Notes: generated by a model from the sequence alone, not told the origin. A stretch of 49,482 nt of DNA from Paludibacteraceae bacterium (GCA_024399615.1 JAKSNQ010000007.1:1-49482); one strand, 5' to 3'. Counted from the first letter of the stretch, positions 8,804-18,401 are shown. A program made the numbers and translations.

Positions 8804-9901
8804 TTATTCAGCTATCTTCCAGGAGATAGTCACGTTCATCTTAGGAGTCTTTGGATCGTTGGTGATGAGGGTAATGTTGCGGCGATATTCACCTGGTTTC
8901 ATTGCCACACCCTGCTTCTTGCCATCACACTCAATGGTGATAGCAGCGGTTTTGCCATTCTTGATGCTGGTCTTGTTTACCTTAGCAAAGAAGGTATCGC
9001 TGCTTGGGTTGTACAAGCGACGAATCTCAAGGGAATTGAGACCTGCATTTTTTACATTGAAACTCTTCTTCACCTTCTTGCCAGGCACGATGGTACCCAG
9101 ATCAATCATGCGCTCTACCTCCAGAATAGGTGCGTTCTGCAGTTCTTCAGGAGTGAGGACAGAGAAGTCCTCTTCCACGTTGGCGCTCAGTTTGATTTCA
9201 TGATCTGCGTCTTTTTTTACCTGACCATCGATTACGATATATACGGTGTACTCCTGCTGACCATATAATTTATTGTGCTGGGTGTCAAAAAGGAAATCGA
9301 TCTGCCCGGACTTTCCCTTCTCAATTGCAGGCAACGAGATAACAGCCTCGATAGGGTCATTCTCCTTAACCAACGCTGAGATGGTGATATTGTGGTCGGT
9401 GAGGTTGGCATATTCGATGCTTGCTTTACCATCTTTACCCTTGAGTACATTTCCAAACTTCACTTCTTTTTTTGCCAACGAAAGGTCACCCATTTTGACC
9501 GGATATTTGTTGACCGGCTGAGCTGCCTTTGGTATCACTTCGCCCTTGATAATCACCTTCTTGGTAGGCTCGGTAGCGTTTGAGGTGATGGTCACGGTCT
9601 TTTGGAAACGACCTGGACGACCATTAGGGTTATAGGTAACGGTAATTGCACCCGTCTGACCAGGCTCGATTGGAGTCTTGGTCCAGGTTGGAGTGGTGCA
9701 TCCACAACTGGCTTTTACATTAGACAGAACCAAAGGTTCCATACCTTCGTTTTTAAATTCGAACACCGTGCTAACACGTCCATCGGCCTCATTGATCTTA
9801 CCGAAATCATGCTCCATGCGAGTGAAGGTGATAACAGCCTGCTGAGCCATGACAAGGCCGGCAATCATCAGCATCATGCTGATAAGTAAACTTTTTTTCA
9901 T
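8804..9901 (-). CDS. DUF1573 secreted Ig-like repeat protein
   Basis: A 365-residue exported protein. A signal peptide (MKKSLLISMMLMIAGLVMAQ) is followed by the DUF1573 motif: FGKINEADGRVSTVFEFKNEG, then SNVKASCGCTTPTW with the conserved CGC, then GQTGAITVTYN. Two further beta-sandwich repeats of about 110 residues follow (from KKEVKFGNVLKG and from VERMIDLGTIVPGKK), with similar PGKK/NAG turns but without the cysteines. The family is common in Bacteroidales and resembles ASPM/HYDIN-type domains; its role is unknown. It lies 38 bases after rel and 17 before meaB, so it is likely in the same transcript. Confidence 0.85.
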   Translation of the reverse strand: MKKSLLISMMLMIAGLVMAQQAVITFTRMEHDFGKINEADGRVSTVFEFKNEGMEPLVLSNVKASCGCTTPTWTKTPIEPGQTGAITVTYNPNGRPGRFQKTVTITSNATEPTKKVIIKGEVIPKAAQPVNKYPVKMGDLSLAKKEVKFGNVLKGKDGKASIEYANLTDHNITISALVKENDPIEAVISLPAIEKGKSGQIDFLFDTQHNKLYGQQEYTVYIVIDGQVKKDADHEIKLSANVEEDFSVLTPEELQNAPILEVERMIDLGTIVPGKKVKKSFNVKNAGLNSLEIRRLYNPSSDTFFAKVNKTSIKNGKTAAITIECDGKKQGVAMKPGEYRRNITLITNDPKTPKMNVTISWKIAE

Positions 9902-9939
9902 ACCTTATTGATTTATTTGTTTTTATCTTTTTTATATGA

Positions 9940-11946
9940 TTACTCTCCATATGCATTGACGCGCTCTACGAGTTTGAGTTCACGTATCTTTTTCAGTTCG
10001 CGAATCAACACATTCAGTTCGGAAAGACTATGCAATTTTAGTGCCAAAGTGCCACTGCAAATCCCATCTTGTGAAGAAAAATGCAAATCGCTGATGTCGA
10101 TATGGTAGTTGTCGGTCACGATATACAAAACCTGTATGAGCAGACCTGCCTTGTCGATTCCTTCCAGCCTGATGGTCTGAAGGTAGGTGTTGCTGGCTGC
10201 GGTGTCCCATGTGGCAGATAGGAGATTCTTACCATACTGAGTTTTACAGATAGTGGCCTGTGGGCAATCCAGTCGATGCACATGGATCTGACCTTGCGGA
10301 TCGCGATAACCTAATACCTCGTCGCCCGGTATCGGGCAACAGCAGGGTTCCAACTTGTACAATATATTCACATTGTCATCGGTCAGTACGATGCTTTTCT
10401 GCTTGGACTTCGGCGCATCACCCTGATGAGGCTCGGTGAACAGTTCGCTGAGCATGCCTTGCTTTCGCAGATATTTCTTTACTCGGTCTTGCGCTTTGGC
10501 AGTCGTGACCCAATTGAGCCATTCTATGCTTGGGTGTTGTGTGGCAGAAGTGAGCACTTCAACCTGATCACCACCTCTCAGTTGATAACTGAGCGGCTGC
10601 AGTTTGTGGTTCACTTTCGCTCCAATGCATTCGTCGCCTATCTCGGAGTGCAGTTGGTAAGCAAAGTCGAGGACGGTTGCATTCTGAGGCAGCGTCTTGA
10701 TCTCGCCCTGAGGGGTGAAGACAAATACCTCCTCTGCAAACAGGTTGAGCTTGAACGTATCCAGAAAATCGATAGCATTGGGCGACGGATTCTGCAACGT
10801 CTCGCGAATGGTGTGAATCCATTTGTCCAGTTCGGTCTCGTCTTCCGCACCCATACCGGTCTTGTATTTCCAATGGGCCGCCAGACCTTTCTCTGCTATC
10901 TCATGCATGCGTTGGGTACGTATCTGCACCTCAATCCATTGGCCGCCTTGGCCCATTACCGTGACATGAAGTGCCTCATAGCCGTTAGCTTTTGGAGTGG
11001 AGATCCAATCGCGAATACGTTCCGGGTGTGGTTTGTACATCTCGGTTAGCGCAGAGTATATCATCCAGCATTGGTCTTTCTCTGACATATCCATCTTGGG
11101 CACAAAAATGATACGTACCGCCATCAGGTCATACACTTCGTCGAAAGGTACGTGCTTAGTGGTCATTTTTTTCCAAATGGAATAAACTGACTTGATGCGG
11201 CCATGCAGTTCAAACTCATACCCCATCATCTCCAGTTTGTCGCGAATAGGCTGTGCAAAATTTTTGAAATTTTCCATCTGTGCCTCTTCCACCAGCTGCA
11301 GTTTGGTCTCTATTTCGCGATAGGTGTCAGGATGCTCGTATTTGAAACTCAGATCCTCCAGCTCTGTTTTGATAGGGAATAAACCCAGGCGATGGGCCAG
11401 AGGAGCATAGATATACTGCGTTTCACCCGCTATCTTGTATTGTTTTTCCAGAGGCTGAGCCTCCAGAGTGCGCATATTGTGCAGTCTGTCTGCTATTTTT
11501 ATCAGCACCACGCGGATATCTTCCGACATGGTCAGCAGCAGTTTACGGAAATTCTCTGCTTGTAGCGAAGCCTGTTGACCGAAGACACCACCTGCAATCT
11601 TGGTCAGACCATCCACAATACTTGCTATTCTTGGTCCAAATAGTTGCTCAATGTCTTCCACCGTGTAGTCGGTGTCTTCCACCACGTCATGCAGCAAAGC
11701 TGCACATATCGAGGTTGAACCCAATCCAATCTCCTTTACAACAATACGCGCCACAGCCAAAGGGTGCATGATGTAGGGCTCACCGGACTTACGGCGAACA
11801 CCTGCATGCGCATGATTGGCAAACTCAAACGCCTTGGTTATCAGCTCGATCTTCTGTCGATGGGGCGTTTTCTTGTAATCATTCAGCAGGGCCTGAAACT
11901 CCTTCTGAATCATTTCATAGTCTTCTGGAGATATGTTTTGTTGCAT
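9940..11946 (-). CDS. Bifunctional (p)ppGpp synthetase/hydrolase Rel/SpoT
   Basis: A 668-residue stringent-response enzyme with the full long-RSH layout: an HD hydrolase (about 45-200) with HAGVRRKSGEPYIMHP, LLHDVVEDTDY and KIADRLHNMRTL; a synthetase (about 235-350) with VYDLMAVRIIFV, ANGYEALHVTVMG and IEVQIRTQRMHEIAEKG; a TGS domain (VFVFTPQGEIKTLPQNATVLDFAY); a CC/zinc-finger region (LEPCCCPIPGDEVLGY); and a C-terminal ACT domain ending ELKLVERVNAYGE. The hydrolase metal motif HD and the synthetase loop are both intact, so both activities are expected. Phyla with one or two long RSH proteins name them inconsistently, so I give no symbol. It follows the DUF4837 gene by 56 bases. Confidence 0.93.
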   Translation of the reverse strand: MQQNISPEDYEMIQKEFQALLNDYKKTPHRQKIELITKAFEFANHAHAGVRRKSGEPYIMHPLAVARIVVKEIGLGSTSICAALLHDVVEDTDYTVEDIEQLFGPRIASIVDGLTKIAGGVFGQQASLQAENFRKLLLTMSEDIRVVLIKIADRLHNMRTLEAQPLEKQYKIAGETQYIYAPLAHRLGLFPIKTELEDLSFKYEHPDTYREIETKLQLVEEAQMENFKNFAQPIRDKLEMMGYEFELHGRIKSVYSIWKKMTTKHVPFDEVYDLMAVRIIFVPKMDMSEKDQCWMIYSALTEMYKPHPERIRDWISTPKANGYEALHVTVMGQGGQWIEVQIRTQRMHEIAEKGLAAHWKYKTGMGAEDETELDKWIHTIRETLQNPSPNAIDFLDTFKLNLFAEEVFVFTPQGEIKTLPQNATVLDFAYQLHSEIGDECIGAKVNHKLQPLSYQLRGGDQVEVLTSATQHPSIEWLNWVTTAKAQDRVKKYLRKQGMLSELFTEPHQGDAPKSKQKSIVLTDDNVNILYKLEPCCCPIPGDEVLGYRDPQGQIHVHRLDCPQATICKTQYGKNLLSATWDTAASNTYLQTIRLEGIDKAGLLIQVLYIVTDNYHIDISDLHFSSQDGICSGTLALKLHSLSELNVLIRELKKIRELKLVERVNAYGE

Positions 11947-12002
11947 AGGAAGATTCTTTTGTTCTACAACTTTTTGATATAGTCACATCTCAACGGCCGG
12001 GG

Positions 12003-13028
12003 TTATTCACCTGTGACGTTAATGTCGCGAAGGGTATTGACGTCTTGTGGCAACTGGAGCGTGTAGAGTATAGCTTCGGCCTGACGATATACGTTACGTT
12101 TCTTTTGACCGGCTGCATACACAAAGGTCTCTACAGTTATCACGCGCTGATTGATCTCATCGATACGAGTGTGCTGTACGAATGGACCACCCATGGCTGC
12201 ACCACCTTTCATTTTCCACAAACCGCGCAATTCAGCGCAATATGCATTATGCATCGAGATTGTTTGCATGACTGGTGGGAAAATGTTGTATTCGGTACCC
12301 ATATAGCTACCTTCCACGTATGCATTGATGCGCTTTAGCACGCTGTCGCGCTTTTCGCACAAGGCCTCTTTCGTCAGTTGATTCTTATCTACATATGGAT
12401 AAGACCAGATGACCACATCTTTGCGCTTCGGACCATTGTCGTTGCAGCACCAAAGGAAATCTTCTTCCTCTTTAATCAGTTGATAATCACCTGGTACACT
12501 CAGACTTACACCAAATTTCTTCTGTATTGCGCTCATGGCCGATGCGTTGTAATCTTTCTGATAAAACGAGGCCATGCGTTCCAACTCCTGACGCAGGAAG
12601 AAGGTCTGAATAGCTTTGCCATTCTCGCCCAGGAAACCGGCTACTTCAGCCACAGAAGGCGTAGTCACTAGCGCGAGCGCCTGCGGGTGCGCGTACACGT
12701 CTTTCTTATAGGTGATTTTGCTCTGCGTATAGCGCTCGGGATTGACGTCCACAAACAGGATGTTGCGCGTTGCCTTGAGGGCGTCGTCATAATTGGCTAC
12801 ATTGGTATGCGACAGGGTGAAGTAACTCTCCATCTGTGGCAGACATGGCATGTCGGCCTCCAGATAGGCACGGACAGAGTCGCCCGATGCGCCTTGCCAC
12901 AGGTTATCATTCATCACCACCAATACCTCATAGATGGCACCGGTGGCGGTCACCTTCATGCCTGCTGCCTTCTTGCAGCCACACAGCGCTACGCACGCCA
13001 TCATCAGTATAAATCCTATCTTTTTCAT
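12003..13028 (-). CDS. DUF4837 family lipoprotein
   Basis: A 341-residue protein with a lipoprotein signal (MKKIGFILMMACVALCGC; lipobox LCGC, Cys about 18), followed by a domain of the DUF4837 type: GAIYEVLVVMND near the start, NILFVDVNPERYTQSKITYKKDVYAHPQALA in the middle, and TVETFVYAAGQKKRNVYRQAEAILYTLQLP at the end. The family is confined to Bacteroidetes and has no known function that I can name; it should be anchored in a membrane facing the periplasm or surface. About 205 bases separate it from pdxA upstream, so it probably starts a new transcription unit, but I find no clear -33/-7 pair there. Confidence 0.82.
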   Translation of the reverse strand: MKKIGFILMMACVALCGCKKAAGMKVTATGAIYEVLVVMNDNLWQGASGDSVRAYLEADMPCLPQMESYFTLSHTNVANYDDALKATRNILFVDVNPERYTQSKITYKKDVYAHPQALALVTTPSVAEVAGFLGENGKAIQTFFLRQELERMASFYQKDYNASAMSAIQKKFGVSLSVPGDYQLIKEEEDFLWCCNDNGPKRKDVVIWSYPYVDKNQLTKEALCEKRDSVLKRINAYVEGSYMGTEYNIFPPVMQTISMHNAYCAELRGLWKMKGGAAMGGPFVQHTRIDEINQRVITVETFVYAAGQKKRNVYRQAEAILYTLQLPQDVNTLRDINVTGE

Positions 13029-13233
13029 AATTCTTTATTTAAGTGGGTGTTCTAATCTGTCGTTAATATGTTTACGTGACACATTTATGATAGCGCTAAG
13101 CGGGTAGCTCCGGCGCCCCTTGTGGGGAATGCATTTTTAGAACAGCCATGAACATGTAATACGAGGAATTTCAGTCCTCTATTTTATGTTTTTCCAAGGA
13201 AGTTGATTTGCGACTCTGTTTCTTCGAAACGAA

Positions 13234-14436
13234 TCAATATCCGGCCTCTCTTGCCTCGCGTTCTGCCTGCTCTCTCTCCAGTCGTTCGCGCTTTGCTTCG
13301 GCTGGATTGAAGCCCTTAAACTCACGATGTTCGCGCTTCTCAGGTTGTGGTTCCTTGATTGGTAACGGATTGTTTGTCAACTCTTTATATTGCTCACGAC
13401 GTTTGATCATGTCTATCGCCATATATAGCGAATGAGCAAACGACTCGGCAGATGCCTTGTTCTTGCCGGCCAGCTCATATGATGGTCCATGATCTGGCGA
13501 AGTGCGAATGATATCCAAACCGGCTGTTACGTTCACACCATTCATGTCCAAAGAGGTGAATGGGATGATACCCTGGTCATGATACATAGCCAGAATCGCA
13601 TCAAAATGTGTGTACTTGCCTGAACCAAAGAAACTGTCGGCAGAGTAGGGACCGAATGCCAGAATATTCTCCTCGTTGGCTTTCTCGATGGCCGGACAGA
13701 TAACATCCTTTTCCTCTGTTCCAATCAGACCATTTCCACCTGCGTGCGGATTGAGCGCCAAAACTGCAATTCGCGGCTGACGAATGGTAAAATCCTGCTG
13801 CAGGCTATTTTTCAGCGTATGCAGTTTTCTCACGATGCGTTCGGTCGAGATAAAACTGCCCACTTTGGTCAAAGGTACGTGATTGCATACCAGCGCAATC
13901 TTCATCTGGTCACTCACCATCACCGTCAGCGAGTCGGTTCCGTTACCGAACATATGGGTCAGGTAATCGGTATGACCACTATAGTGGAATTCTTCGCTTT
14001 GTATATTCTCTTTGTTGATAGGAGCGGTAACCAATGCGCTTACGGCACCATTTTTCAGGTCGATACATGCTTGTTTCAAGGCCATGTACGATGCCTTGCC
14101 TCCTTCCGATGTCATCACGCCAATGTTCAGAGGTGTATTGTCGGGATAACAATTGATGAGGTTCAACTTGCCCTCTTTTACTTCGCTGATGTCGCGAATC
14201 ACGTGGATTTGCAGATTGTGTTTATCTTCGTCCAGCGTGGCCAGATGCTGCTTCAGTACATGCAGGTTACCATACAAAACGGGCTTGCATATTTCCAGAA
14301 TGTGTGGATCTGAGACGCTCTTCAGCACAATCTCATATCCAACGCCATTCGGGTCGCCGGTAGTGATGGCTATTACGGGCAGCACGGGTTTTTCGTTCGA
14401 TGGTGCCGGACGATTGGTGTTTTTAGTATTTTCCAT
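13234..14436 (-). CDS. pdxA: 4-hydroxythreonine-4-phosphate dehydrogenase PdxA
   Basis: A 400-residue enzyme of de novo vitamin B6 synthesis that oxidises 4-phosphohydroxy-L-threonine with NAD. Seen: ITTGDPNGVGYEI at about 25, the metal-ligand histidines in YSGHTDYL, LNPHAGGNG and LAMYHDQG, and HGPSYELAGKNKA. It is longer than the E. coli enzyme (about 330): a 20-residue N-terminal leader (NTNRPAPSNEKP) and a C-terminal tail of about 45 residues that is highly charged (EKREHREFKG..., ERLEREQAEREAREAGY) and probably helical. The start overlaps the end of the nitroreductase by 14 bases. It probably shares a transcript with alaS. Confidence 0.94.
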   Translation of the reverse strand: MENTKNTNRPAPSNEKPVLPVIAITTGDPNGVGYEIVLKSVSDPHILEICKPVLYGNLHVLKQHLATLDEDKHNLQIHVIRDISEVKEGKLNLINCYPDNTPLNIGVMTSEGGKASYMALKQACIDLKNGAVSALVTAPINKENIQSEEFHYSGHTDYLTHMFGNGTDSLTVMVSDQMKIALVCNHVPLTKVGSFISTERIVRKLHTLKNSLQQDFTIRQPRIAVLALNPHAGGNGLIGTEEKDVICPAIEKANEENILAFGPYSADSFFGSGKYTHFDAILAMYHDQGIIPFTSLDMNGVNVTAGLDIIRTSPDHGPSYELAGKNKASAESFAHSLYMAIDMIKRREQYKELTNNPLPIKEPQPEKREHREFKGFNPAEAKRERLEREQAEREAREAGY

Positions 14437-14956
14437 AGTGTACTTTTTCGTATTGTAGTTTTTCGATCTCGCGTGGCTTGCGCTCTTCGTCCTTGTAGCC
14501 TACCGAGATAATGCATACCACGGAGAGATGCGCGGGTATATCCAGTAGCGAGCGTACCAGCTCTTCCGCACGTTTCCCTTCATCTTCCTTGGCCAAGCGG
14601 TCCAACACCTGTACCCAGCAGGCACCTAACCCCAAATCTTCTGCTTCCAGAAGCATATTCTCTGCGGCAATGGCGGCATCAAACTTCCATGTGTCGGAAA
14701 TGGCGGAATCGGCAAGCACTACGATTCCCAACGGAGAACCGGCCAACATCGACGAGCCATACGTACGGCAACCGGCCATCTGGGTCAGCACCTCATGGTC
14801 GGTCACGACGACAAATTCCCAAGGATTGAGACGCTTGCCTGCAGGGGCCATTAGGCCGGCCTGCAGGATTTGTTCTATTTTTTCGGGCTCTACGGCCTGC
14901 TCCTTGTATTTGCGGATGGAGCGCCGGTGTTGAGCTAATTCAAGAAATGTTTTCAT
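14423..14956 (-). CDS. Nitroreductase-family flavoprotein
   Basis: A 177-residue FMN-dependent oxidoreductase of the nitroreductase fold. Seen: RRSIRKYKEQAVEPEKIEQIL at the start (FMN phosphate-binding arginines), APAGKRLNPWEFVVV, the middle AAIAAENMLLEAEDLGLGACWV block and the late VCIISVGYKDEERKPRE segment. The natural substrate of this kind of small nitroreductase is usually unknown (quinones, nitro compounds, flavins), and nothing here decides it. It begins one base after the alaS stop and overlaps pdxA by 14 bases, which fits tight translational coupling in one operon. Confidence 0.88.
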   Translation of the reverse strand: MKTFLELAQHRRSIRKYKEQAVEPEKIEQILQAGLMAPAGKRLNPWEFVVVTDHEVLTQMAGCRTYGSSMLAGSPLGIVVLADSAISDTWKFDAAIAAENMLLEAEDLGLGACWVQVLDRLAKEDEGKRAEELVRSLLDIPAHLSVVCIISVGYKDEERKPREIEKLQYEKVHYGKY

Positions 14957-14957
14957 A

Positions 14958-17561
14958 TCATTTGATTGCTGCGAGCAGTTCTACCATTGCTTCTTTCAGA
15001 CCGTCTTTGTTACGGCCGCCTGCGGTTGCCATTTGTGGCTGACCGCCGCCACCGCCTTGGATATGCTTGGCTGCTGATTTGATCATATTACCTGCATGCA
15101 AACCACCATCTACCAACGGCTGCGACAGGAAAACTGCTATTTGAGGCTTATCATTCTCTACGGTAGCTGCTACTACGGCGAACTTCACATCCGTAAACTT
15201 ACCCTTCAACAGAGGCAACACGTTGCGGATAATCGTGTTGTCTGCTTCGCCTTCCAGCTTCACTATCTTTACACCATTTTCTTCCACAGCCATTTCTATC
15301 AGGCGATCGCGATATTGAACGAGTTTCTCGGCCATATACTCTTCGATCTGCTTCTTCAGACCGGCATTTTCTTCAATTGCCTTGCGAATAGCACCCTTCA
15401 GGTCCGGAGCGTTGTTGAGCAACGACTTCAGGTCGCCAAGCATATCTTGTTGTGCAAAATACAACTTGTCTGCACCTGCGGCGGTTACGGCCTCGATACG
15501 GCGAACACCTGCGGCTACCGAAGTCTCCATCAAGATACGGATTGAACCAATCTTACCCGTTGCGCTTACGTGGCAACCACCACAAAGCTCAATCGAAGGA
15601 CCATATTTGATTACACGTACATCGTCACCATATTTCTCGCCGAACAACGCCATCGCGCCCATCTCTTTTGCCTTCGCAATAGGGGTGTGACGACTTTCTT
15701 CCAATGCATAGTTCGCGCGAACCAGTTGATTGGCAAGTATTTCCACCTTGCGCAACTCTTCAGGAGTCACTTTCTGGAAGTGGCTGAAGTCGAAACGCAA
15801 GCTGTCAGGAGTAACCAACGAACCTTTCTGCTCTACGTGCTCGCCCAATACTTTACGCAAAGCGTAATGAACCAGGTGAGTGGCAGAGTGGTTGCAGCTG
15901 ATGGCTTCGCGACGCTCAGCATCTACCGTTGCTGTCAACACACCTTCGATGCCGGCTGGCAACTCGTTGGTGATGCACACGTTCAGGCCATTCTCACGCT
16001 TGCAGTCGGTCACTTTCACGTTGCCCAACATACCCGTGTCGCCTACCTCGCCACCCATCTCTGCATAGAATGGGGTCTTCTCCAATACGATTTGGTAGAA
16101 GTTCTTGCCTTTCTGGCTTACCTGACGATAGCGAAGCACTTTGGTCTCCACGCTCAACTCATCATAACCGACAAACTCTGGCTCGCCTTCTGCCAATTCG
16201 TTCCAGTCGCCAAGGTCTTGCTTATTGGCCGAGCGACCCATCTCTTTCTGGTGCTCCATCGCCTTGTTATATTCTTCTTCGTTGGTGGTCATGCCATTCT
16301 CGCGAAGAATCAGTTCGGTCAGGTCCAGAGGGAAACCATAGGTATCTTTCAACGTGAACACATCCACGCCGCTTACCTCGGTTTTTCCTGCTTTCTTGGC
16401 CTCTTCCATCAGTTTGTTCAGCAGACCGATTCCCTTATCCAACGTACGAAGGAATGCCTCTTCCTCCGAGCGAATAACTGGTGTGATCTGACCTTCCTGC
16501 TTTACCAACTCAGGATATGCCTCACCCAAATCAGCTATCAGTTGTGGAACGAGGGCATACAGGAAGGCCTCGCGTTGACCAAGGAAGGTGTAACCATAAC
16601 GGACGGCACGACGCAAAATACGACGAATCACGTAGCCCGCTTTCTCGTTGGATGGCAACTGACCATCGGCAATAGCAAATGCTATTGTACGGATGTGGTC
16701 GGCAATTACACGCATTGCCACGTCGGTCTTCTCCTCTTTGCCATATTCGCAACCGCAGATGGCGCCAATCTTCTTCAGCATTGGCTGGAAAACGTCGGTG
16801 TCGTAGTTCGACTGCTTGTCCTGGATGGTACGAACCAAGCGCTCGAAGCCCATGCCCGTGTCAATCACCTTCTTGGCAAGTGGCTCCAAACTGCCGTCTG
16901 CCTTGCGGTTGAACTGCATGAACACGATGTTCCAGATTTCAATCACTTGTGGATGGTCGGCATTTACCAGTTCGCGGCCAGGCTTCTTGGCTTTCTCTTC
17001 TTCTGAACGACTATCTACGTGGATCTCTGAGCATGGACCACATGGACCCGTATCGCCCATTTCCCAGAAGTTATCGTGCTTGTTACCATTGATGATATGG
17101 TCGGCTGGAAGGTGCTTCAACCAAATATTGGCAGCCTCATCGTCACGGCTCAAACCCTCTTCTGCGCTACCTTCAAACACGGTTGCATACAGGTTCTTGG
17201 GATCGATCTTCAGCACGTCAACGATATACTCCCATGCGAAATCAATGGCTTCCTGCTTGAAATAGTCGCCAAACGACCAATTGCCCAGCATCTCAAACAT
17301 GGTGTGGTGGTACGTGTCATGACCTACTTCTTCCAGGTCGTTGTGCTTACCACTTACGCGGAGGCACTTTTGACTGTCGGCTACACGAGGATATTTGATG
17401 GGGTCATTACCCAGGATTATGCCTTTCCAAGGGTTCATACCTGCATTGGTAAACATCAGCGTTGGATCATCTTTGATCACCATTGGAGCGGATGGCACTA
17501 CTTCGTGCCCTTTGCTTGCCATAAAGTCCAAAAAGGACTTGCGAATTTCTTGACTTGTCAT
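14958..17561 (-). CDS. alaS: Alanyl-tRNA synthetase
   Basis: A class II synthetase of 867 residues, starting at [13 protein letters not shown] (ATG at 17561); the frame is open 23 codons further upstream, but that part lies in the leader hairpin and does not look like protein. Seen in order: catalytic motifs [20 protein letters not shown] and CGPCSEIH; a hinge region; the editing domain with [11 protein letters not shown] (HXXXH) and [13 protein letters not shown] (CXXXH); and the C-terminal DHHA1-like domain with [14 protein letters not shown]. All metal-binding residues of the editing site are present. It heads the alaS-nitroreductase-pdxA operon from a good promoter and a leader with a stable hairpin. 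Confidence 0.97.
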   Translation of the reverse strand: MTSQEIRKSFLDFMASKGHEVVPSAPMVIKDDPTLMFTNAGMNPWKGIILGNDPIKYPRVADSQKCLRVSGKHNDLEEVGHDTYHHTMFEMLGNWSFGDYFKQEAIDFAWEYIVDVLKIDPKNLYATVFEGSAEEGLSRDDEAANIWLKHLPADHIINGNKHDNFWEMGDTGPCGPCSEIHVDSRSEEEKAKKPGRELVNADHPQVIEIWNIVFMQFNRKADGSLEPLAKKVIDTGMGFERLVRTIQDKQSNYDTDVFQPMLKKIGAICGCEYGKEEKTDVAMRVIADHIRTIAFAIADGQLPSNEKAGYVIRRILRRAVRYGYTFLGQREAFLYALVPQLIADLGEAYPELVKQEGQITPVIRSEEEAFLRTLDKGIGLLNKLMEEAKKAGKTEVSGVDVFTLKDTYGFPLDLTELILRENGMTTNEEEYNKAMEHQKEMGRSANKQDLGDWNELAEGEPEFVGYDELSVETKVLRYRQVSQKGKNFYQIVLEKTPFYAEMGGEVGDTGMLGNVKVTDCKRENGLNVCITNELPAGIEGVLTATVDAERREAISCNHSATHLVHYALRKVLGEHVEQKGSLVTPDSLRFDFSHFQKVTPEELRKVEILANQLVRANYALEESRHTPIAKAKEMGAMALFGEKYGDDVRVIKYGPSIELCGGCHVSATGKIGSIRILMETSVAAGVRRIEAVTAAGADKLYFAQQDMLGDLKSLLNNAPDLKGAIRKAIEENAGLKKQIEEYMAEKLVQYRDRLIEMAVEENGVKIVKLEGEADNTIIRNVLPLLKGKFTDVKFAVVAATVENDKPQIAVFLSQPLVDGGLHAGNMIKSAAKHIQGGGGGQPQMATAGGRNKDGLKEAMVELLAAIK

Positions 17562-17614
17562 ATCTTTAGTTCTTTTTTCTGTCTGTTTAAGGGGGTGGTT
17601 ACTCGCATGAATAC

Positions 17615-17655
17615 CCCAATTTATATACACGCGGCGCTCGCGTGCGAAATTTGGG
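17615..17655 (-). promoter_or_regulatory. Hairpin at the 5' end of the alaS leader
   Basis: Read on the minus strand, the predicted transcript begins inside a two-part stem. The outer arms are AAATTTGGG and CCCAATTT (plus-strand 17647-17655 and 17615-17622, one bulged A). The inner arms CACGCG (17628-17633) and CGCGTG (17639-17644) are perfect, with a 5-base loop. The -7 box ends at 17659, so the stem forms within the first bases of the RNA. It could stabilise the mRNA or be bound by a regulator; no T-box features are seen. Confidence 0.5.
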
Positions 17656-17658
17656 CTG

Positions 17659-17690
17659 CAAAATTACGAAAAAAAATTGACATATGCAAA
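17659..17690 (-). promoter_or_regulatory. alaS operon promoter
   Basis: Minus strand: TTTG (17687-17690), a 20-base spacer containing eight T, then TAATTTTG (17659-17666). It is divergent from the ruvX promoter, with 35 bases between the two -33 boxes. Confidence 0.75.
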
Positions 17691-17725
17691 TCTTGTCCCA
17701 ATTATCTTAATAAAATTTTATTTTA

Positions 17726-17757
17726 TTTGTCTATTTGATAAAAAAATCGTACCTTTG
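17726..17757 (+). promoter_or_regulatory. ruvX promoter
   Basis: TTTG (17726-17729), a 20-base spacer ending in an A-tract and TCG, then TACCTTTG (17750-17757). The leader to the ATG at 17810 is about 45 bases and holds a small hairpin (GTATTT at 17762-17767 pairing with AAATAC at 17775-17780). Confidence 0.75.
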
Positions 17758-17809
17758 CATCGTATTTTGGCTACAAATACACTTATTGGTAGTTTTTTTA
17801 CATTTTATC

Positions 17810-18226
17810 ATGGGACGAATTTTGGCTATTGACTACGGACGACGCCGATCTGGTATTGCGGTAACGGACCCTCTGCGAATCTCAGCAGGGCCGCTCGATA
17901 CCATTCCTTCGCATACGCTCCTCGACTGGTTACAGGCGTATTTCACGAAAGAGCAGGTTGATTTGGTGGTCATTGGGCATCCCAAGCAACTCAACAATCA
18001 GGACTCGGAATCGATGAACTATATCCGGCCGTTCATGAATGCTTTCGCCAACCGATTCCCGCAGATGCAGATGGTGCAATACGACGAACGGTTTACATCT
18101 GTTTTGGCTCATAGAGCCATGATTGATGGTGGCATGAAAAAGAAACAGCGGCAGGACAAAGCGGTTGTCGATCGAATTGCTGCATGTATCATCCTCGAGG
18201 ACTATCTCTCATCCATACAGTTTTGA
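17810..18226 (+). CDS. ruvX: Holliday junction resolvase-like protein RuvX (YqgF)
   Basis: A 138-residue RNase H-fold protein that processes the 5' end of pre-16S rRNA and/or resolves Holliday junctions. Seen: GRILAIDYGRRRSGIAVTD with the first catalytic Asp; VVIGHPKQLN; VQYDERFTSVLAHRAM with the DE(R) pair; and the terminal KAVVDRIAACIILEDYL with the last acidic residue. The start at 17810 gives the normal family length; the frame is open further upstream, but only through the promoter region. It heads a long rightward run of genes. Confidence 0.9.
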   Translation: MGRILAIDYGRRRSGIAVTDPLRISAGPLDTIPSHTLLDWLQAYFTKEQVDLVVIGHPKQLNNQDSESMNYIRPFMNAFANRFPQMQMVQYDERFTSVLAHRAMIDGGMKKKQRQDKAVVDRIAACIILEDYLSSIQF

Positions 18227-18274
18227 TGCGTTTGTTGGGGTGCAACTGTGAATGATTTTAGACTTCCAATAATG

Positions 18275-18397
18275 TACGATTTTTAAGATTATGGGACCTC
18301 AAGCGGTCTTCCGTGGGTCTTCCGTGGGTCTTCCGTGAGTCTTCCGTGGGTCGTTAACGGGCCAAAATGCGCTCAAAAGTTTACTATTTTTAAGATT
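18275..18397 (+). repeat. 16-bp direct repeats flanking the ruvX-def junction block
   Basis: TACGATTTTTAAGATT (18275-18290) and TACTATTTTTAAGATT (18382-18397) match at 15 of 16 positions and enclose 91 bases that contain the 11-bp tandem array. The second copy ends four bases before the def start codon, so it also contributes the AAGA-like ribosome-binding region. Confidence 0.7.
18305..18352 (+). repeat. Tandem array of an 11-bp unit (four copies plus a partial)
   Basis: The unit GGTCTTCCGTG occurs head to tail at 18305, 18316, 18327 and 18338 (the last with A for the first G), followed by a partial GGTC. It lies between ruvX and def. It has no inverted repeats and no spacer structure, so it is a simple tandem repeat, not a CRISPR array. 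Confidence 0.9.
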
Positions 18398-18401
18398 TGA
18401 T

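Noticed and set aside
10426..11049. A 207-codon open frame on the plus strand
   Set aside because: It is antisense to the synthetase and TGS part of the Rel/SpoT gene.
15900..16100. Frameshift or intein in alaS or dnaB
   Set aside because: The motifs of both proteins run without interruption at normal spacing, so both genes are intact.
15570..17006. A 478-codon open frame on the plus strand
   Set aside because: It lies wholly inside alaS on the opposite strand, has no motifs or start context, and its composition is that of antisense of a conserved gene.
18305..18352. Possible CRISPR array
   Set aside because: The units are directly adjacent without spacers and are only 11 bases long, and no cas gene is nearby. 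It is a simple tandem repeat.
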